Assembly: GCA_002299125.1 (NCBI GenBank)
Contig: DBNU01000203.1
Location: 1-22,294, forward strand
DNA: 22,294 bases
Source of the DNA: Proteobacteria bacterium UBA664
Lineage (GTDB): Bacteria > Pseudomonadota > Gammaproteobacteria > UBA7966
Direction of reading: 5' to 3'
Part shown: positions 13,377-21,284 of the stretch, one piece after another
How positions within the stretch are numbered: position 1 is the stretch's first letter
How the letters are laid out: every line of letters starts with the position of its first letter
Program-made: the position numbers and the translations under genes
Notes under the pieces: generated by a model
Seen by the model: only the letters and a program-made list of their open reading frames with translations
The model's database searches: none
What the model was told of the DNA's origin: nothing

Positions 13377-15611
13377 ATGCAGAAGACCCGCGACCTTTTC
13401 TCCTGGAAGCCGCACTGGGCCCGCCGTCTTGGGCCCGCTCCCTTTCTGCCAATGAGCCGAGAGGAGATGCAGGCGCTGCACTGGGATGCCTGTGATGTCG
13501 TGATCATCTCCGGCGATGCCTACGTCGATCATCCCAGCTTTGGTGCCGCCATCGTGGGCCGATTGCTCGAGGCGCAGGGCTTCAGGGTCGGCATCATTGC
13601 CCAGCCCGACTGGCGCTCTCCGGAGGCCTTTCGTGCGCTGGGCCGCCCGCGGCTGTGCTTCGGGATCACGGCCGGCAACATGGACTCCATGGTCAATCAC
13701 TACACCAGTGACCGCAGAATCAGGCGTGACGATGCCTACACGCCCGCTGGTGAGCATGGTCAACGGCCCGATCGGGCCGTCCTCGTCTACAGTCAGCGCG
13801 CCCGCGAGGCCTACGCGGATGTGCCCATCATCCTGGGGGGCATCGAAGCGAGTCTCAGGCGCGTGGCCCACTTCGATTACTGGTCGGAGAAGGTACGGCG
13901 AAGTGTTCTGGTGGATGCCAAGGCCGATCTGCTCATCTACGGCAATGCGGAGCGTGCACTGGTGGAGGTGATGCATCGGCTCGCCGCCGGTGAGCCCATC
14001 GACTCCATTACCGATCTTCGCGGCACGGCCTACCTCCGGCGCGGTACCCCAGAGGGGTGGGTCGAAATCGACTCCACCACAGTCGACCTTCCCGGGCCAG
14101 TTGAGCCCCATTCAGACCCCTACGCGCTGAACGGCTCGGAAGGGCAGCGGAGGGGCGCCCGCACCGACCTTGCCACGCCAACCCCCGCAGCCGATTCGGC
14201 TGCGCACCGGGATCCACCGGCGGTTCCCTTGCCCTTTCCGCGGCGTGCGCCGGTGGTGGATCGCGGCCATACCGTGTTGCGGCTGCCCTCCTTTGAACAG
14301 GTACGTGATGATCCGGTGCTGTACGCGCATGCCTCGCGCGTGCTGCATCTGGAGGCTAATCCCGGCAACGCGCGGGCATTGGTCCAGGCGCACGGGGATC
14401 GCGATGTATTCCTCAATCCACCACCCGTCCCGCTCACCACGGCGGAAATGGATCGCATCTACGAACTGCCCTATCAACGGGTGCCACACCCGATCTACGG
14501 TGAGTCCCGCATTCCTGCCTACGAGATGATCCGCTACTCCGTGACCATCCAGCGGGGTTGCTTCGGTGGCTGCACCTTCTGCTCCATCACCGAACACGAG
14601 GGACGCATCATTCAGTCGCGCTCGGAGGATTCGATCCTGCGCGAGGTGACAACCATCCGTGATTCGGTCCCAGGCTTTACCGGCGTCATCTCAGACCTTG
14701 GCGGCCCGACCGCCAACATGTGGCGCATCGCGTGCAAATCGCGCGAGATCGAGGCGGCCTGTCGCAAGCCGTCCTGCGTCTATCCCGGGATCTGTTCGAA
14801 CCTCGTCACTGACCACGCGCCACTCATTCGTCTGTACCGCAAAGCCCGTGAGCTGCCTGGCATCAAGCGCGTGCTCATCGCGTCTGGGGTACGTTACGAT
14901 CTTGCCATCGAGTCGCCGGAGTATGTGCGGGAACTGGTGACCCATCATGTCGGCGGGTACCTCAAGATCGCGCCAGAGGCGATCTCGGAAGGGCCCTTGT
15001 CGAAAATGATGAAGCCCGGCATCGACGCTTACCAGCGGTTCAAGGAGCTCTTCGATCGTTACTCCCGTGCGGCGGGCAAGGAGCAATACCTCATTCCCTA
15101 CTTCATCGCCGCGCACCCCGGAACCACTGACGCGGACATGCTCGAACTGGCCCTTTGGCTGAAGCGCAATGGCTTCCGCGCGGATCAGGTACAGGCCTTC
15201 CTTCCGGGTCCGATGGCTACGGCGACCGCCATGTACCACACGGGCTTGAACCCGCTGCGCAAGATCACGCGCCGTGGAGAGCAGGTGGTCGTGCCGAAAG
15301 GATTGCGGGTCCGACGGCTCCACAAAGCCTTCCTGCGCTGGCACGATCCGGAGAACTGGCCGTTGCTTCGCGAGGCACTGCGGCGGATGGGTCGCGCCGA
15401 ACTCATCGGCCCACGGCGGGATCAACTCATTCCCGCGCACCAGCCGCGCGGAACGACCGCGCAGCCAGGTAAGGCCTTCACCCAACGGGGGCAGATCCGC
15501 ACCCAGCACTGCGGATTGCCGGAGGTCACTACGGATCCAAGTGGTACCCGCCAGCCGCGTGCGACGCAGGCTCAGGTGCGACGGGGGCCTCGGCGGCAAC
15601 GCGCTCGCTGA
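13377..15611 (+). CDS. ygiQ: YgiQ family radical SAM protein
   Basis: YgiQ (UPF0313) is a widely conserved radical SAM enzyme of unknown substrate. The 744-residue product matches the usual length of about 740. It starts RDLFSWKPHWARRLG followed by APFLPMSREEM and GDAYVDHPSFG, a cobalamin-binding-like N-terminal region typical of the family. The iron-sulfur motif CxxxCxxC appears as CFGGCTFC near 14560-14581. Family stretches such as RVLHLEANPGNARALVQ and KIAPEAISEGPLSKMMKPG are present. A Pro/Ala/Arg-rich linker (about 240-300) and a low-complexity basic C-terminal tail of about 60 residues look variable. ATG 13377 is chosen by similarity to MxxxRDLFS starts; the ribosome site is weak (TAGAG). 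The frame is open upstream to 13188 without family-like sequence. Confidence 0.93.
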   Translation: MQKTRDLFSWKPHWARRLGPAPFLPMSREEMQALHWDACDVVIISGDAYVDHPSFGAAIVGRLLEAQGFRVGIIAQPDWRSPEAFRALGRPRLCFGITAGNMDSMVNHYTSDRRIRRDDAYTPAGEHGQRPDRAVLVYSQRAREAYADVPIILGGIEASLRRVAHFDYWSEKVRRSVLVDAKADLLIYGNAERALVEVMHRLAAGEPIDSITDLRGTAYLRRGTPEGWVEIDSTTVDLPGPVEPHSDPYALNGSEGQRRGARTDLATPTPAADSAAHRDPPAVPLPFPRRAPVVDRGHTVLRLPSFEQVRDDPVLYAHASRVLHLEANPGNARALVQAHGDRDVFLNPPPVPLTTAEMDRIYELPYQRVPHPIYGESRIPAYEMIRYSVTIQRGCFGGCTFCSITEHEGRIIQSRSEDSILREVTTIRDSVPGFTGVISDLGGPTANMWRIACKSREIEAACRKPSCVYPGICSNLVTDHAPLIRLYRKARELPGIKRVLIASGVRYDLAIESPEYVRELVTHHVGGYLKIAPEAISEGPLSKMMKPGIDAYQRFKELFDRYSRAAGKEQYLIPYFIAAHPGTTDADMLELALWLKRNGFRADQVQAFLPGPMATATAMYHTGLNPLRKITRRGEQVVVPKGLRVRRLHKAFLRWHDPENWPLLREALRRMGRAELIGPRRDQLIPAHQPRGTTAQPGKAFTQRGQIRTQHCGLPEVTTDPSGTRQPRATQAQVRRGPRRQRAR

Positions 15612-15626
15612 GAGGGGGCGAGGAAA

Positions 15627-15672
15627 TCGTCGCGAGCGGCCCGAGGGCAAGGCGGGCGGATCTCGGCGACGA
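15627..15672 (+). terminator. Stem-loop between ygiQ and accA
   Basis: TCGTCGCGAG (15627-15636) pairs with CTC and GCGACGA (15662-15672) with one bulged G, around a 25-nt loop. It starts 15 nt after the ygiQ stop codon. There is no T-tract. It may end ygiQ transcription or lie in the accA leader. Confidence 0.4.
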
Positions 15673-15749
15673 GGCCATGTTGCCAGTCTCGCCGGCAATG
15701 GCGAAACCAAAGATTACAAGTGGCACCGATGCACAATAGGGGTCAGAGT

Positions 15750-16706
15750 GTGAGCTTTCTCGATTTTGAACAACCAATCGCTGAGCTTGAAGAAAAGATC
15801 GAAGAGCTGCAGCGTGTCGGTGAAGGTTCGGCGGTCGATCTGAACGACGAGATCGGGCGCCTCCGGGCGCGCTCTGCGGAGCTGACGGAGTCCATCTTCC
15901 GGGCATTGACGCCCTGGCAGCTATCGCGACTCGCCCGGCATCCAGCCCGACCCTACACCCTCGATTACATTGAACGCATCGTCGAGGGTTTCATCGAACT
16001 GCATGGTGACCGGCAGTTTGCCGATGACTCGGCCATCGTTGCCGGCCTGGGGCAGATCGAGGGCAGGCGGGTTGCGGTGCTCGGCCACCAGAAGGGGCGC
16101 ACCACCCGGGAGAACATCAACCGAAACTTCGGTATGCCCCGACCCGAGGGCTACCGAAAGGCACTGCGCATTTTTCGCCTTGCAGAGCGCTTCCAGTTGC
16201 CGCTTCTGACCTTCATCGATACACCTGGTGCCTATCCGGGGATCGATGCCGAGGAGCGTGGTCAAAGTGAGGCCATTGCGCAGAATCTGCTGGTGATGTC
16301 CGAGTTGCGCACGCGGATCATCGCGACGGTCATTGGCGAGGGTGGATCGGGTGGGGCCCTTGCCATCGGTGTGTGTGACCGACTGGTCATGCTGCAATAC
16401 GCCATCTACTCCGTCATCTCGCCGGAGGGTTGCGCTTCGATCCTGTGGAAGAGCGCCGACAAGGCCCCCGAGGCCGCAGCCGCCCTCGGTCTCACTGTGG
16501 ACCGCCTGCGTGAACTCGGACTCGTCGATGTGGTGGTCAACGAACCGCCCGGCGGGGCACATCGTGATGTCGACCAAATGGCCCAGCGTCTCAAGGAGCA
16601 ACTCATCGTCCAGTTGGACGGACTTGGCAGCGAGTCCATGGAGACATTGCTCGGCCGTCGAACCGAGCGACTGCTGGCACAGGGTCGCTTCCAGCGTCGG
16701 GAGTAG
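15750..16706 (+). CDS. accA: Acetyl-CoA carboxylase carboxyltransferase subunit alpha
   Basis: AccA forms the carboxyltransferase with AccD and makes malonyl-CoA, the committed step of fatty acid synthesis, in the cytoplasm. The 318-residue product matches E. coli AccA (319). It begins SFLDFEQPIAELEEKIEEL and has the crotonase-like core with GHQKGRTTRENINRNFGMP, FIDTPGAYPGIDAEERGQSE, IGEGGSGGALAIG and YSVISPEGCASILWK. GTG 15750 is chosen because AGGGG (15738-15742) is 7 nt upstream and the first residues then match the family. An ATG at 15729 and a GTG at 15720 would add residues unlike other AccA proteins. It is followed 11 nt later by tilS, a common gammaproteobacterial pair. Confidence 0.96.
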   Translation: MSFLDFEQPIAELEEKIEELQRVGEGSAVDLNDEIGRLRARSAELTESIFRALTPWQLSRLARHPARPYTLDYIERIVEGFIELHGDRQFADDSAIVAGLGQIEGRRVAVLGHQKGRTTRENINRNFGMPRPEGYRKALRIFRLAERFQLPLLTFIDTPGAYPGIDAEERGQSEAIAQNLLVMSELRTRIIATVIGEGGSGGALAIGVCDRLVMLQYAIYSVISPEGCASILWKSADKAPEAAAALGLTVDRLRELGLVDVVVNEPPGGAHRDVDQMAQRLKEQLIVQLDGLGSESMETLLGRRTERLLAQGRFQRRE

Positions 16707-16717
16707 CCACGTCGCCC

Positions 16718-18157
16718 ATGCGCCCGCCTGACGCAGTGTGCGCGCAGTTGATCGCGAGCCTTGCCGGGGCGGTAGCCGCTGCTGGAGCCTCGCGAGTGGC
16801 CCTTGCGGTCAGCGGAGGGATGGACTCCTCGCTACTGCTGCACTTGGCCCCCCTCGCGCTGCCGACACTACGGTCGGAAGGTGCGTTGCGCGTGCTGCAC
16901 GTGAATCATGGTCTCGCGGCCGAACGCGACCTCTGGAGTCGGTCAGTGGAGTTGCGAGCGCGACAACTCGGGCTTGGTTTCCGGGCCTTGGCTGTGTCGG
17001 GGTCGCCTCCGTCGGGTGAAAGCGTGGAAGCGTGGTTGCGGGTTGAGCGCTATCGGTTGCTCGCGGCGGAACTCGACCGTGGCGAGGCATTGCTCGTCGC
17101 CCAGCATCTGGACGATCAGGCCGAGACCTTCCTGTTGCAGGCGCTGCGGGCGGCGGGTCCTGCTGGTCTGGCCGCCATGCCGGTCCACGCGAGCCTCGCA
17201 ACTGGCCTGCTGTTGCGGCCTTGGCTTGGCTTCTCGCGCGCGGAACTCGCGGCTGTGGCCAACGCGGAGCAACTGGCCTGGCATGACGATCCATCGAATG
17301 CCGACACCCGCTTCGATCGCAACCATCTCCGGCAACTCGTCATGCCGATCCTGCGTGAGCGCTGGCCGGCAGCCGCGCGTACCCTGGCTCGCACCGCGCG
17401 CTGGCAGGCTGAGGCCAGCGAGGCACTCGCGGCCGCGGCAACCTGCCTGCTGCCTCCACTCACCGGGCGTGACAGTGTCGGGCTGCCCACGCTGCATATT
17501 CCTGGTCTGCTTGCGCACGCTCCGTCCCTGCAGCGCGTGTTGCTGCGAGCCTGGCTTGCCGAATGTGGAGCGTGCACACCGGGGATCCGGCACATCGAGG
17601 TGCTCGAGACACTCCTTGCCTCCGCTGAACGAGCGCCCGGCTGTGTGGGTTGGGGAAAGGTGCGCGTCAGGCGTTATCGCGACCAGCTCTACTGTGAGTT
17701 CCTGCCGCCCACGCCATCTCTCCCTGCAGCGGCCGCCTTCTGCTGGCAACCGCCCGATGCCGTGGAACTGTCCTGTGGCCGTCTGTGGGCGAGCCTCGCC
17801 GAGGAAGGCCCGGAGCGGCTCCGTATGGACGACGCGCCTTGGTTGGTGGCAGCCAGGCGTGGTGGAGAGCGCATCCGTCCGATCGGTGAACGGCATACCC
17901 GCAGCCTCAAGGGTCTGTTGCAGCGTGCGGGGGTCCCACCCTGGCGACGTTCTGCCCTGCCGCTCATCTACCGTGCCGGCGTCCTCATCGCGGTGCCCGG
18001 TCTCTGTGTGGCCGCTGCGGCTGTCGCGCCCGCGGGTGAACCCGGCTGGGTTCTGCACTGGGAGCCATCTGTCGGGGGGGCGCCGACCAGCGCCAAAGCG
18101 CCGGCGCCGGCCCGACTGCAACAGCGGGATGCGTTCAGTACGGATGGTGCAGGGTGA
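16718..18157 (+). CDS. tilS: tRNA(Ile)-lysidine synthetase
   Basis: TilS attaches lysine to C34 of the minor tRNA-Ile(CAU) so that it reads AUA. The 479-residue product has the N-type PP-loop SGGMDS at 32-37. HVNHGL, AQHLDDQAETFLLQ and DDPSNADTRFDRNHLR are all typical of the catalytic domain. A C-terminal lysine/tRNA-binding domain follows, with ERIRPIGERHTRSLKGLLQ near 390-410. The last 30 or so residues are a low-complexity Ala/Pro/Arg tail. ATG 16718 is 11 nt after accA; GGGAG at the accA end is a distant ribosome site. The stop codon overlaps the GTG of the next gene by 4 nt (GTGA), implying translational coupling. Confidence 0.95.
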   Translation: MRPPDAVCAQLIASLAGAVAAAGASRVALAVSGGMDSSLLLHLAPLALPTLRSEGALRVLHVNHGLAAERDLWSRSVELRARQLGLGFRALAVSGSPPSGESVEAWLRVERYRLLAAELDRGEALLVAQHLDDQAETFLLQALRAAGPAGLAAMPVHASLATGLLLRPWLGFSRAELAAVANAEQLAWHDDPSNADTRFDRNHLRQLVMPILRERWPAAARTLARTARWQAEASEALAAAATCLLPPLTGRDSVGLPTLHIPGLLAHAPSLQRVLLRAWLAECGACTPGIRHIEVLETLLASAERAPGCVGWGKVRVRRYRDQLYCEFLPPTPSLPAAAAFCWQPPDAVELSCGRLWASLAEEGPERLRMDDAPWLVAARRGGERIRPIGERHTRSLKGLLQRAGVPPWRRSALPLIYRAGVLIAVPGLCVAAAAVAPAGEPGWVLHWEPSVGGAPTSAKAPAPARLQQRDAFSTDGAG

Positions 18158-18978
18158 GTACCGGGCAACGCGCGCTCAGCCTGGCCGTCGGCGAGTGCCT
18201 GCGGATCCGCGACCCCGAGCAGAAGATTGCGGCCGTGGCTGCCACGCGGGCGGCCCTCGCTGCTGGCAGGCTCGTGCACGACGCCGAGGGAACAGTGATC
18301 GGCATCGACGAACCCGGACGGCCGGAGGCACCGGAACTCGTGCACCCGCGAGCCGTGCCGCAGCGTAGCCTTGGCGATACGGGCGGTCACGTGGCCTTTC
18401 TGCACGCCGTGGCCCATATCGAATTCACTGCCATCAATCTCGCGCTGGATGCTGCGCACCGTTTTCGCGATATGCCCGTGGCCTACTACGAGGATTGGCT
18501 GCAGGTGGCGGCCGAGGAGGGGGCGCATTTCGGCATGCTGCAGGATCACCTTGCGAATCTGGGCTCTGCCTATGGCGATCTGCCGGCGCATGGCGCGATG
18601 TGGCGGACTGCCCTTGCCACCAGGCATGACGTTCTGGCCCGCATGGCGATCATCCCGCGTGGTCTGGAAGCCCGTGGCCTGGATGTTACGCCGGGCATGA
18701 TGCGGCGACTTGCCAGTTTTGGCGATCGAGCGGGGGCACTCATCCTCGAGCGCATCCTGCACGACGAGATTGGTCATGTGGCAGTCGGAACGCGCTGGTT
18801 CAACTGGATTTGCGCCGCGCGCGGCCTTGCCGCCGCACCGACTTTCTTCGACTGCCTCGACCGTTACCTCGGCGATCTGCGGATGCCCGCGCCCAATGTC
18901 GAGGCGCGCCGGCAGGCGGGATTCAGTGCTGAGGAACTACGCTTGCTCGCGGCCTGGAACAACAGTACCTGGGCGTGA
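18154..18978 (+). CDS. Ferritin-like DUF455 family protein
   Basis: DUF455 proteins belong to the ferritin-like helical superfamily and are expected to bind a di-metal centre; their reaction is unknown to me. The 274-residue product has carboxylate/His motifs spaced as in that superfamily: HIE at 88-90, EEGAH with Glu121/Glu122 and His125, and HDEIGH with Glu205 and His208. The N-terminal 60 residues are a separate helical region (DPEQKIAAVAATRAAL). GTG 18154 overlaps the tilS stop codon by 4 nt, so it is co-translated with a tRNA-modification gene. The tRNA hydroxylase MiaE has the same general fold, so a tRNA-related oxidation is conceivable but unproven. It ends at TGA 18976-18978, followed by a 257-nt gap. 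Confidence 0.85.
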   Translation: MSTGQRALSLAVGECLRIRDPEQKIAAVAATRAALAAGRLVHDAEGTVIGIDEPGRPEAPELVHPRAVPQRSLGDTGGHVAFLHAVAHIEFTAINLALDAAHRFRDMPVAYYEDWLQVAAEEGAHFGMLQDHLANLGSAYGDLPAHGAMWRTALATRHDVLARMAIIPRGLEARGLDVTPGMMRRLASFGDRAGALILERILHDEIGHVAVGTRWFNWICAARGLAAAPTFFDCLDRYLGDLRMPAPNVEARRQAGFSAEELRLLAAWNNSTWA

Positions 18979-19147
18979 TGGCGGCTGGTACACAGAAGCG
19001 GAATGCTGCGTTGCGTTGTGACTGCTCGAGCCTCTTTCCGGCAGCGGCAACGCCACGCGATCAGGATTACCGGCATGACGCCCGTTTCCGTTGCGATTGC
19101 CGGGCGCACGGTCAGGGTCTACGCTGCATTTCACCATGATTGCCTGA

Positions 19148-19176
19148 ATGCTGCCTTGAGGTACGAGTGGCAGCAT
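19148..19176. promoter_or_regulatory. Inverted repeat upstream of the cold-shock gene
   Basis: ATGCTGCC (19148-19155) pairs with GGCAGCAT (19169-19176) around a 13-nt loop. It is 26 nt before a possible -10 (TATAAC, 19202-19207) and 60 nt before the start codon. It could be an operator or a terminator of upstream transcription. Confidence 0.4.
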
Positions 19177-19201
19177 GCCAGTGCAGTCGCGGTGTGCAAC
19201 G

Positions 19202-19207
19202 TATAAC
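19202..19207 (+). promoter_or_regulatory. Possible -10 element of the cold-shock gene
   Basis: TATAAC sits in a short AT-rich patch (GTATAACTAAAG) 29 nt before the start codon. I find no matching -35 at 16-18 bp, so this is tentative. Confidence 0.35.
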
Positions 19208-19235
19208 TAAAGCAGTCAAGGCGAGGTCAAGCGTC

Positions 19236-19445
19236 ATGTCCGATCGAGAACAGGGCACGGTCAAGTGGTTCGATAGTGCGAAAGGCTATGGCTTCATCAA
19301 GCGCGACCATGGTGAGGATGTCTTCGTGCACTTCCGGGCAATCCGTGGACAGGGGTACAAGTCGCTCGCCGATGGGCAGCGGGTGGAGTTCTCCGTGACG
19401 GAGGGGCAGAAGGGGTTGCAGGCAGAGGACGTCTCCGCTCTGTGA
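19236..19445 (+). CDS. Cold-shock-domain protein (CspA family)
   Basis: A small cytoplasmic OB-fold protein that binds single-stranded RNA/DNA and can act as an RNA chaperone. The 69-residue product is the standard CspA length. It contains RNP1 as KGYGFI (16-21) and RNP2 as DVFVHF (28-33), preceded by the usual GTVKWFDSAKG. ATG 19236 is chosen because GAGG (19223-19226) is 9 nt upstream and the protein then begins like its family; the frame is open further upstream to 19140 without similarity. Whether it is cold-induced cannot be told from the sequence, and the leader is too short to be a classical long CspA leader if the -10 at 19202 is used. A long hairpin follows the gene. Confidence 0.95.
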   Translation: MSDREQGTVKWFDSAKGYGFIKRDHGEDVFVHFRAIRGQGYKSLADGQRVEFSVTEGQKGLQAEDVSAL

Positions 19446-19454
19446 GGCAACTCG

Positions 19455-19502
19455 TCGCCACGGCGTGCCGCGGGCGTGTGCCTGAGTGGTACGCCGTGGC
19501 GG
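19455..19502 (+). terminator. Long stem-loop after the cold-shock gene
   Basis: CGCCACGGCGT (19456-19466) and ACGCCGTGGCG (19491-19501) are a perfect 11-bp inverted repeat. The stem continues inward through GCCG/TGGT (two G-T wobbles) to 15 bp, and an inner GGGC/GCCT mini-stem can form. It begins 10 nt after the stop codon. No T-tract follows. It is probably a terminator or a 3'-end stabiliser. Confidence 0.6.
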
Positions 19503-19595
19503 AAGGCGGATGCGGGCGGCGTTCTCAATTGGTCGGTTGGTGGCAGTCGTCTGCGCTCCCGGCGAAGTAGCGCATCAAACGGGGAAGCAAGCAGC

Positions 19596-20093
19596 ATGTC
19601 TGTGCCAGCAAGCGAGCGCGCTCAGCCGGGCTCGGTTCTTTTCGTCTGCCTCGGCAACATCTGCCGCTCGCCTGTGGCGGCTGCGGTCATGCGCGCTCGC
19701 CTCGCCGAGTCCGGAATGCTCGGGCAGGTAGAGATCGATTCTGCCGCCACGCACGCTTACCAAATCGGCTCACTGGCCCATCCAGAAACACGTCGCCTCG
19801 CCGAATCACGTGGCTACGTGCTCGATGAGCATCGGGCCCGGCTGGTGGTTATCGGAGACTTCAAACGTTTCGAACTCATTCTGGCGATGGATCGCCGCAA
19901 CCTCTCGGCCCTCAAGGCACTGGCACCGTCCACTGCCGCTGCCAACCTTGGGCTCTTGATGGACTACGCGCCGTATCTGCGCGTCGAGGAAGTCCCTGAC
20001 CCCTACGGTGGGCCACCTGAGGGCTTCAAGCGTTCACTCGACCTCATCGAGGCCGGCGTCAACGGTCTACTCCGCCGCTGTTACCGAATCTGA
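19596..20093 (+). CDS. Low-molecular-weight protein-tyrosine phosphatase
   Basis: Cytoplasmic LMW-PTP enzymes dephosphorylate tyrosine residues; in bacteria some act on capsule/exopolysaccharide kinases (Wzb type). The 165-residue product has the P-loop CLGNICRS with nucleophile Cys18 and Arg24, and the general-acid motif DPY at 135-137. The length is normal. ATG 19596 has GGGGAA (19581-19586) 9 nt upstream. No tyrosine kinase or polysaccharide export gene is adjacent, so a specific link to exopolysaccharide is not supported by context. The gene converges on infA with a 79-nt gap. Confidence 0.92.
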   Translation: MSVPASERAQPGSVLFVCLGNICRSPVAAAVMRARLAESGMLGQVEIDSAATHAYQIGSLAHPETRRLAESRGYVLDEHRARLVVIGDFKRFELILAMDRRNLSALKALAPSTAAANLGLLMDYAPYLRVEEVPDPYGGPPEGFKRSLDLIEAGVNGLLRRCYRI

Positions 20094-20147
20094 GAGCCGA
20101 CACGCATTTGCCCGATGCCCTCGCGGCGGCCCGGGTCAGTTGCGCGG

Positions 20148-20168
20148 GGCGCAGCCGATCTTCGCGCC
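20148..20168. terminator. Stem-loop between convergent phosphatase and infA genes
   Basis: GGCGC (20148-20152) pairs with GCGCC (20164-20168) around an 11-nt loop. It lies within a wider perfect inverted repeat, CTGAGAGC (20090-20097) with GCTCTCAG (20169-20176), whose arms include the two stop codons. Being symmetric, it could act on both strands. No T-tract is seen. Confidence 0.35.
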
Positions 20169-20172
20169 GCTC

Positions 20173-20391
20173 TCAGCGGGCGCGGTAGGTGATTCGGCCC
20201 TTGGTCAGGTCGTAGGGGGTGAGTTCCACGGTGACGGAATCACCCGTCAGAATGCGGATGTAATGCTTGCGCATCTTGCCGGAGATGTGGGCCGTCACGG
20301 TGTGGCCGTTCTCGAGTTCGACGCGAAAAGTCGTGTTGGGGAGGGTCTCGACGACCTTGCCCTCCATTTGGATGCAGTCTTCCTTTGCCAT
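20173..20391 (-). CDS. infA: Translation initiation factor IF-1
   Basis: IF-1 is a single OB-fold protein that binds the A site of the 30S subunit during initiation. The 72-residue product matches the family length exactly. It begins MAKEDCIQMEGKVVE and includes LPNTTFRVELENGH, SGKMRKHYIRI and VELTPYDLTKGRITYR. ATG 20391 is supported by the conserved N-terminus; no strong ribosome site is visible. It is downstream of aat and bpt on the same strand, as in many gammaproteobacteria. It is separated from bpt by 152 nt containing two strong hairpins, so it probably also has its own promoter. Confidence 0.97.
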   Translation of the reverse strand: MAKEDCIQMEGKVVETLPNTTFRVELENGHTVTAHISGKMRKHYIRILTGDSVTVELTPYDLTKGRITYRAR

Positions 20392-20463
20392 GTGTGGTGT
20401 ACGGCGCCCCTCGGGTGTTTGACTCGGCGCGGATTCTGCACCATTCGTCAAGGTGTGACCATC

Positions 20464-20489
20464 GGCAACGACCGGGAAACGTCGTTGCC
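20464..20489 (-). terminator. Perfect hairpin between bpt and infA
   Basis: GGCAACGAC (20464-20472) and GTCGTTGCC (20481-20489) are a perfect 9-bp inverted repeat around an 8-nt loop. It lies 73 nt upstream of the infA start codon and 54 nt after bpt. It could be an attenuator or a terminator separating bpt from infA. Confidence 0.5.
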
Positions 20490-20501
20490 TGCCGGCAGCG
20501 G

Positions 20502-20522
20502 CGTCTGGCACCCACGCCAGCG
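20502..20522 (-). terminator. Second hairpin just after bpt
   Basis: CTGGC (20505-20509) pairs with GCCAG (20516-20520) around ACCCAC, and CG/CG extends the stem past a bulged T. It sits 21 nt past the bpt stop codon and is the first of two hairpins before infA. Confidence 0.4.
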
Positions 20523-20543
20523 ACATCGGCCCCGGCGAACCCG

Positions 20544-21284
20544 TCAGGGTGGCTCGGATCGCCAGCGTCCGCCCCAGAGGTACTCCAGCGGCTGATATTC
20601 CGTCTTGTAGCGCATCCGGGCGCTGTCGCGGATCCAGTAGCCGAGATAAAGCCAGCGCAGCCCGAGTGCAAGGGTCAATTCGACCTCGAGCAACACCATG
20701 AGTCGACCGAGGCTGCGCAGCTGCGCCTCGGGTTCAAAGAAGGTGTACACCGCCGACAAGGCATCATCCATACAGTCGACCACCCCGACGGCAAGGAGGC
20801 GGTCATCGTGCGGATGCCGCAGCTCGAGGAAGCGGGTATCGCTCCACGACGCGCACAGGAAGCCCTTGAAGGCGCCCGGAGTGGGGTCATCCATGCCCCC
20901 GCCGCGGTGGCGCGCAGCGAGGTAGCGCTGGTAGAGATCGAAGTATTCGCCGTCGAAGCAGGCGGGACGCCAGTGTTGGAGCAGATCCCGGTTGCGACGC
21001 AGGGTGCGGCGTTGGCAACGTCGCGGCGTGAAGCGCGCAGCCTCGAGCCGCACCGGCACACAGGCACCGCAACCTTCGCAGGCCGGGCGGTAGAGATGTG
21101 GCCCGCTGCGGCGAAAGCCGTGCGCACTCAAGGTGGCGTACAGCCCCGCATCTCTGGGCGCATCAGGGTCCAGGAAGATCGTGGTCGAGCGCTGCTCCGG
21201 CAGGTAGCCACAAGGTTGTGGCGGCGTCGCGTAGAGCGCAACGGATGCAGGGGCGCGCTGATTCAGATCCGGGCTTGTTCGCAT
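20544..21284 (-). CDS. bpt: Aspartate/glutamate leucyltransferase (Bpt)
   Basis: Bpt transfers leucine from Leu-tRNA to proteins with N-terminal Asp or Glu, making them N-degron substrates for ClpS/ClpAP. The 246-residue product has the family N-terminus LYATPPQPCGYLP, the cysteine cluster CEGCGAC, and YLGYWIRDSARMRYKTEYQPLE near the C-terminus. ATG 21284 is chosen and gives a 22-nt overlap with aat; a GTG at 21296 would add four residues. No strong ribosome site is seen, consistent with coupling to aat. Older annotation may call it arginyl-tRNA-protein transferase (ate), but bacterial members of this length act as leucyl transferases. Confidence 0.92.
   Translation of the reverse strand: MRTSPDLNQRAPASVALYATPPQPCGYLPEQRSTTIFLDPDAPRDAGLYATLSAHGFRRSGPHLYRPACEGCGACVPVRLEAARFTPRRCQRRTLRRNRDLLQHWRPACFDGEYFDLYQRYLAARHRGGGMDDPTPGAFKGFLCASWSDTRFLELRHPHDDRLLAVGVVDCMDDALSAVYTFFEPEAQLRSLGRLMVLLEVELTLALGLRWLYLGYWIRDSARMRYKTEYQPLEYLWGGRWRSEPP

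Noticed and set aside
19167..19546. GTGGCAG words (19167-19173, 19540-19546) complementary to the CTGCCAC loops of the repeats
   Set aside because: A 7-base word is expected a few times by chance in 22 kb, so these are not evidence of targeting.
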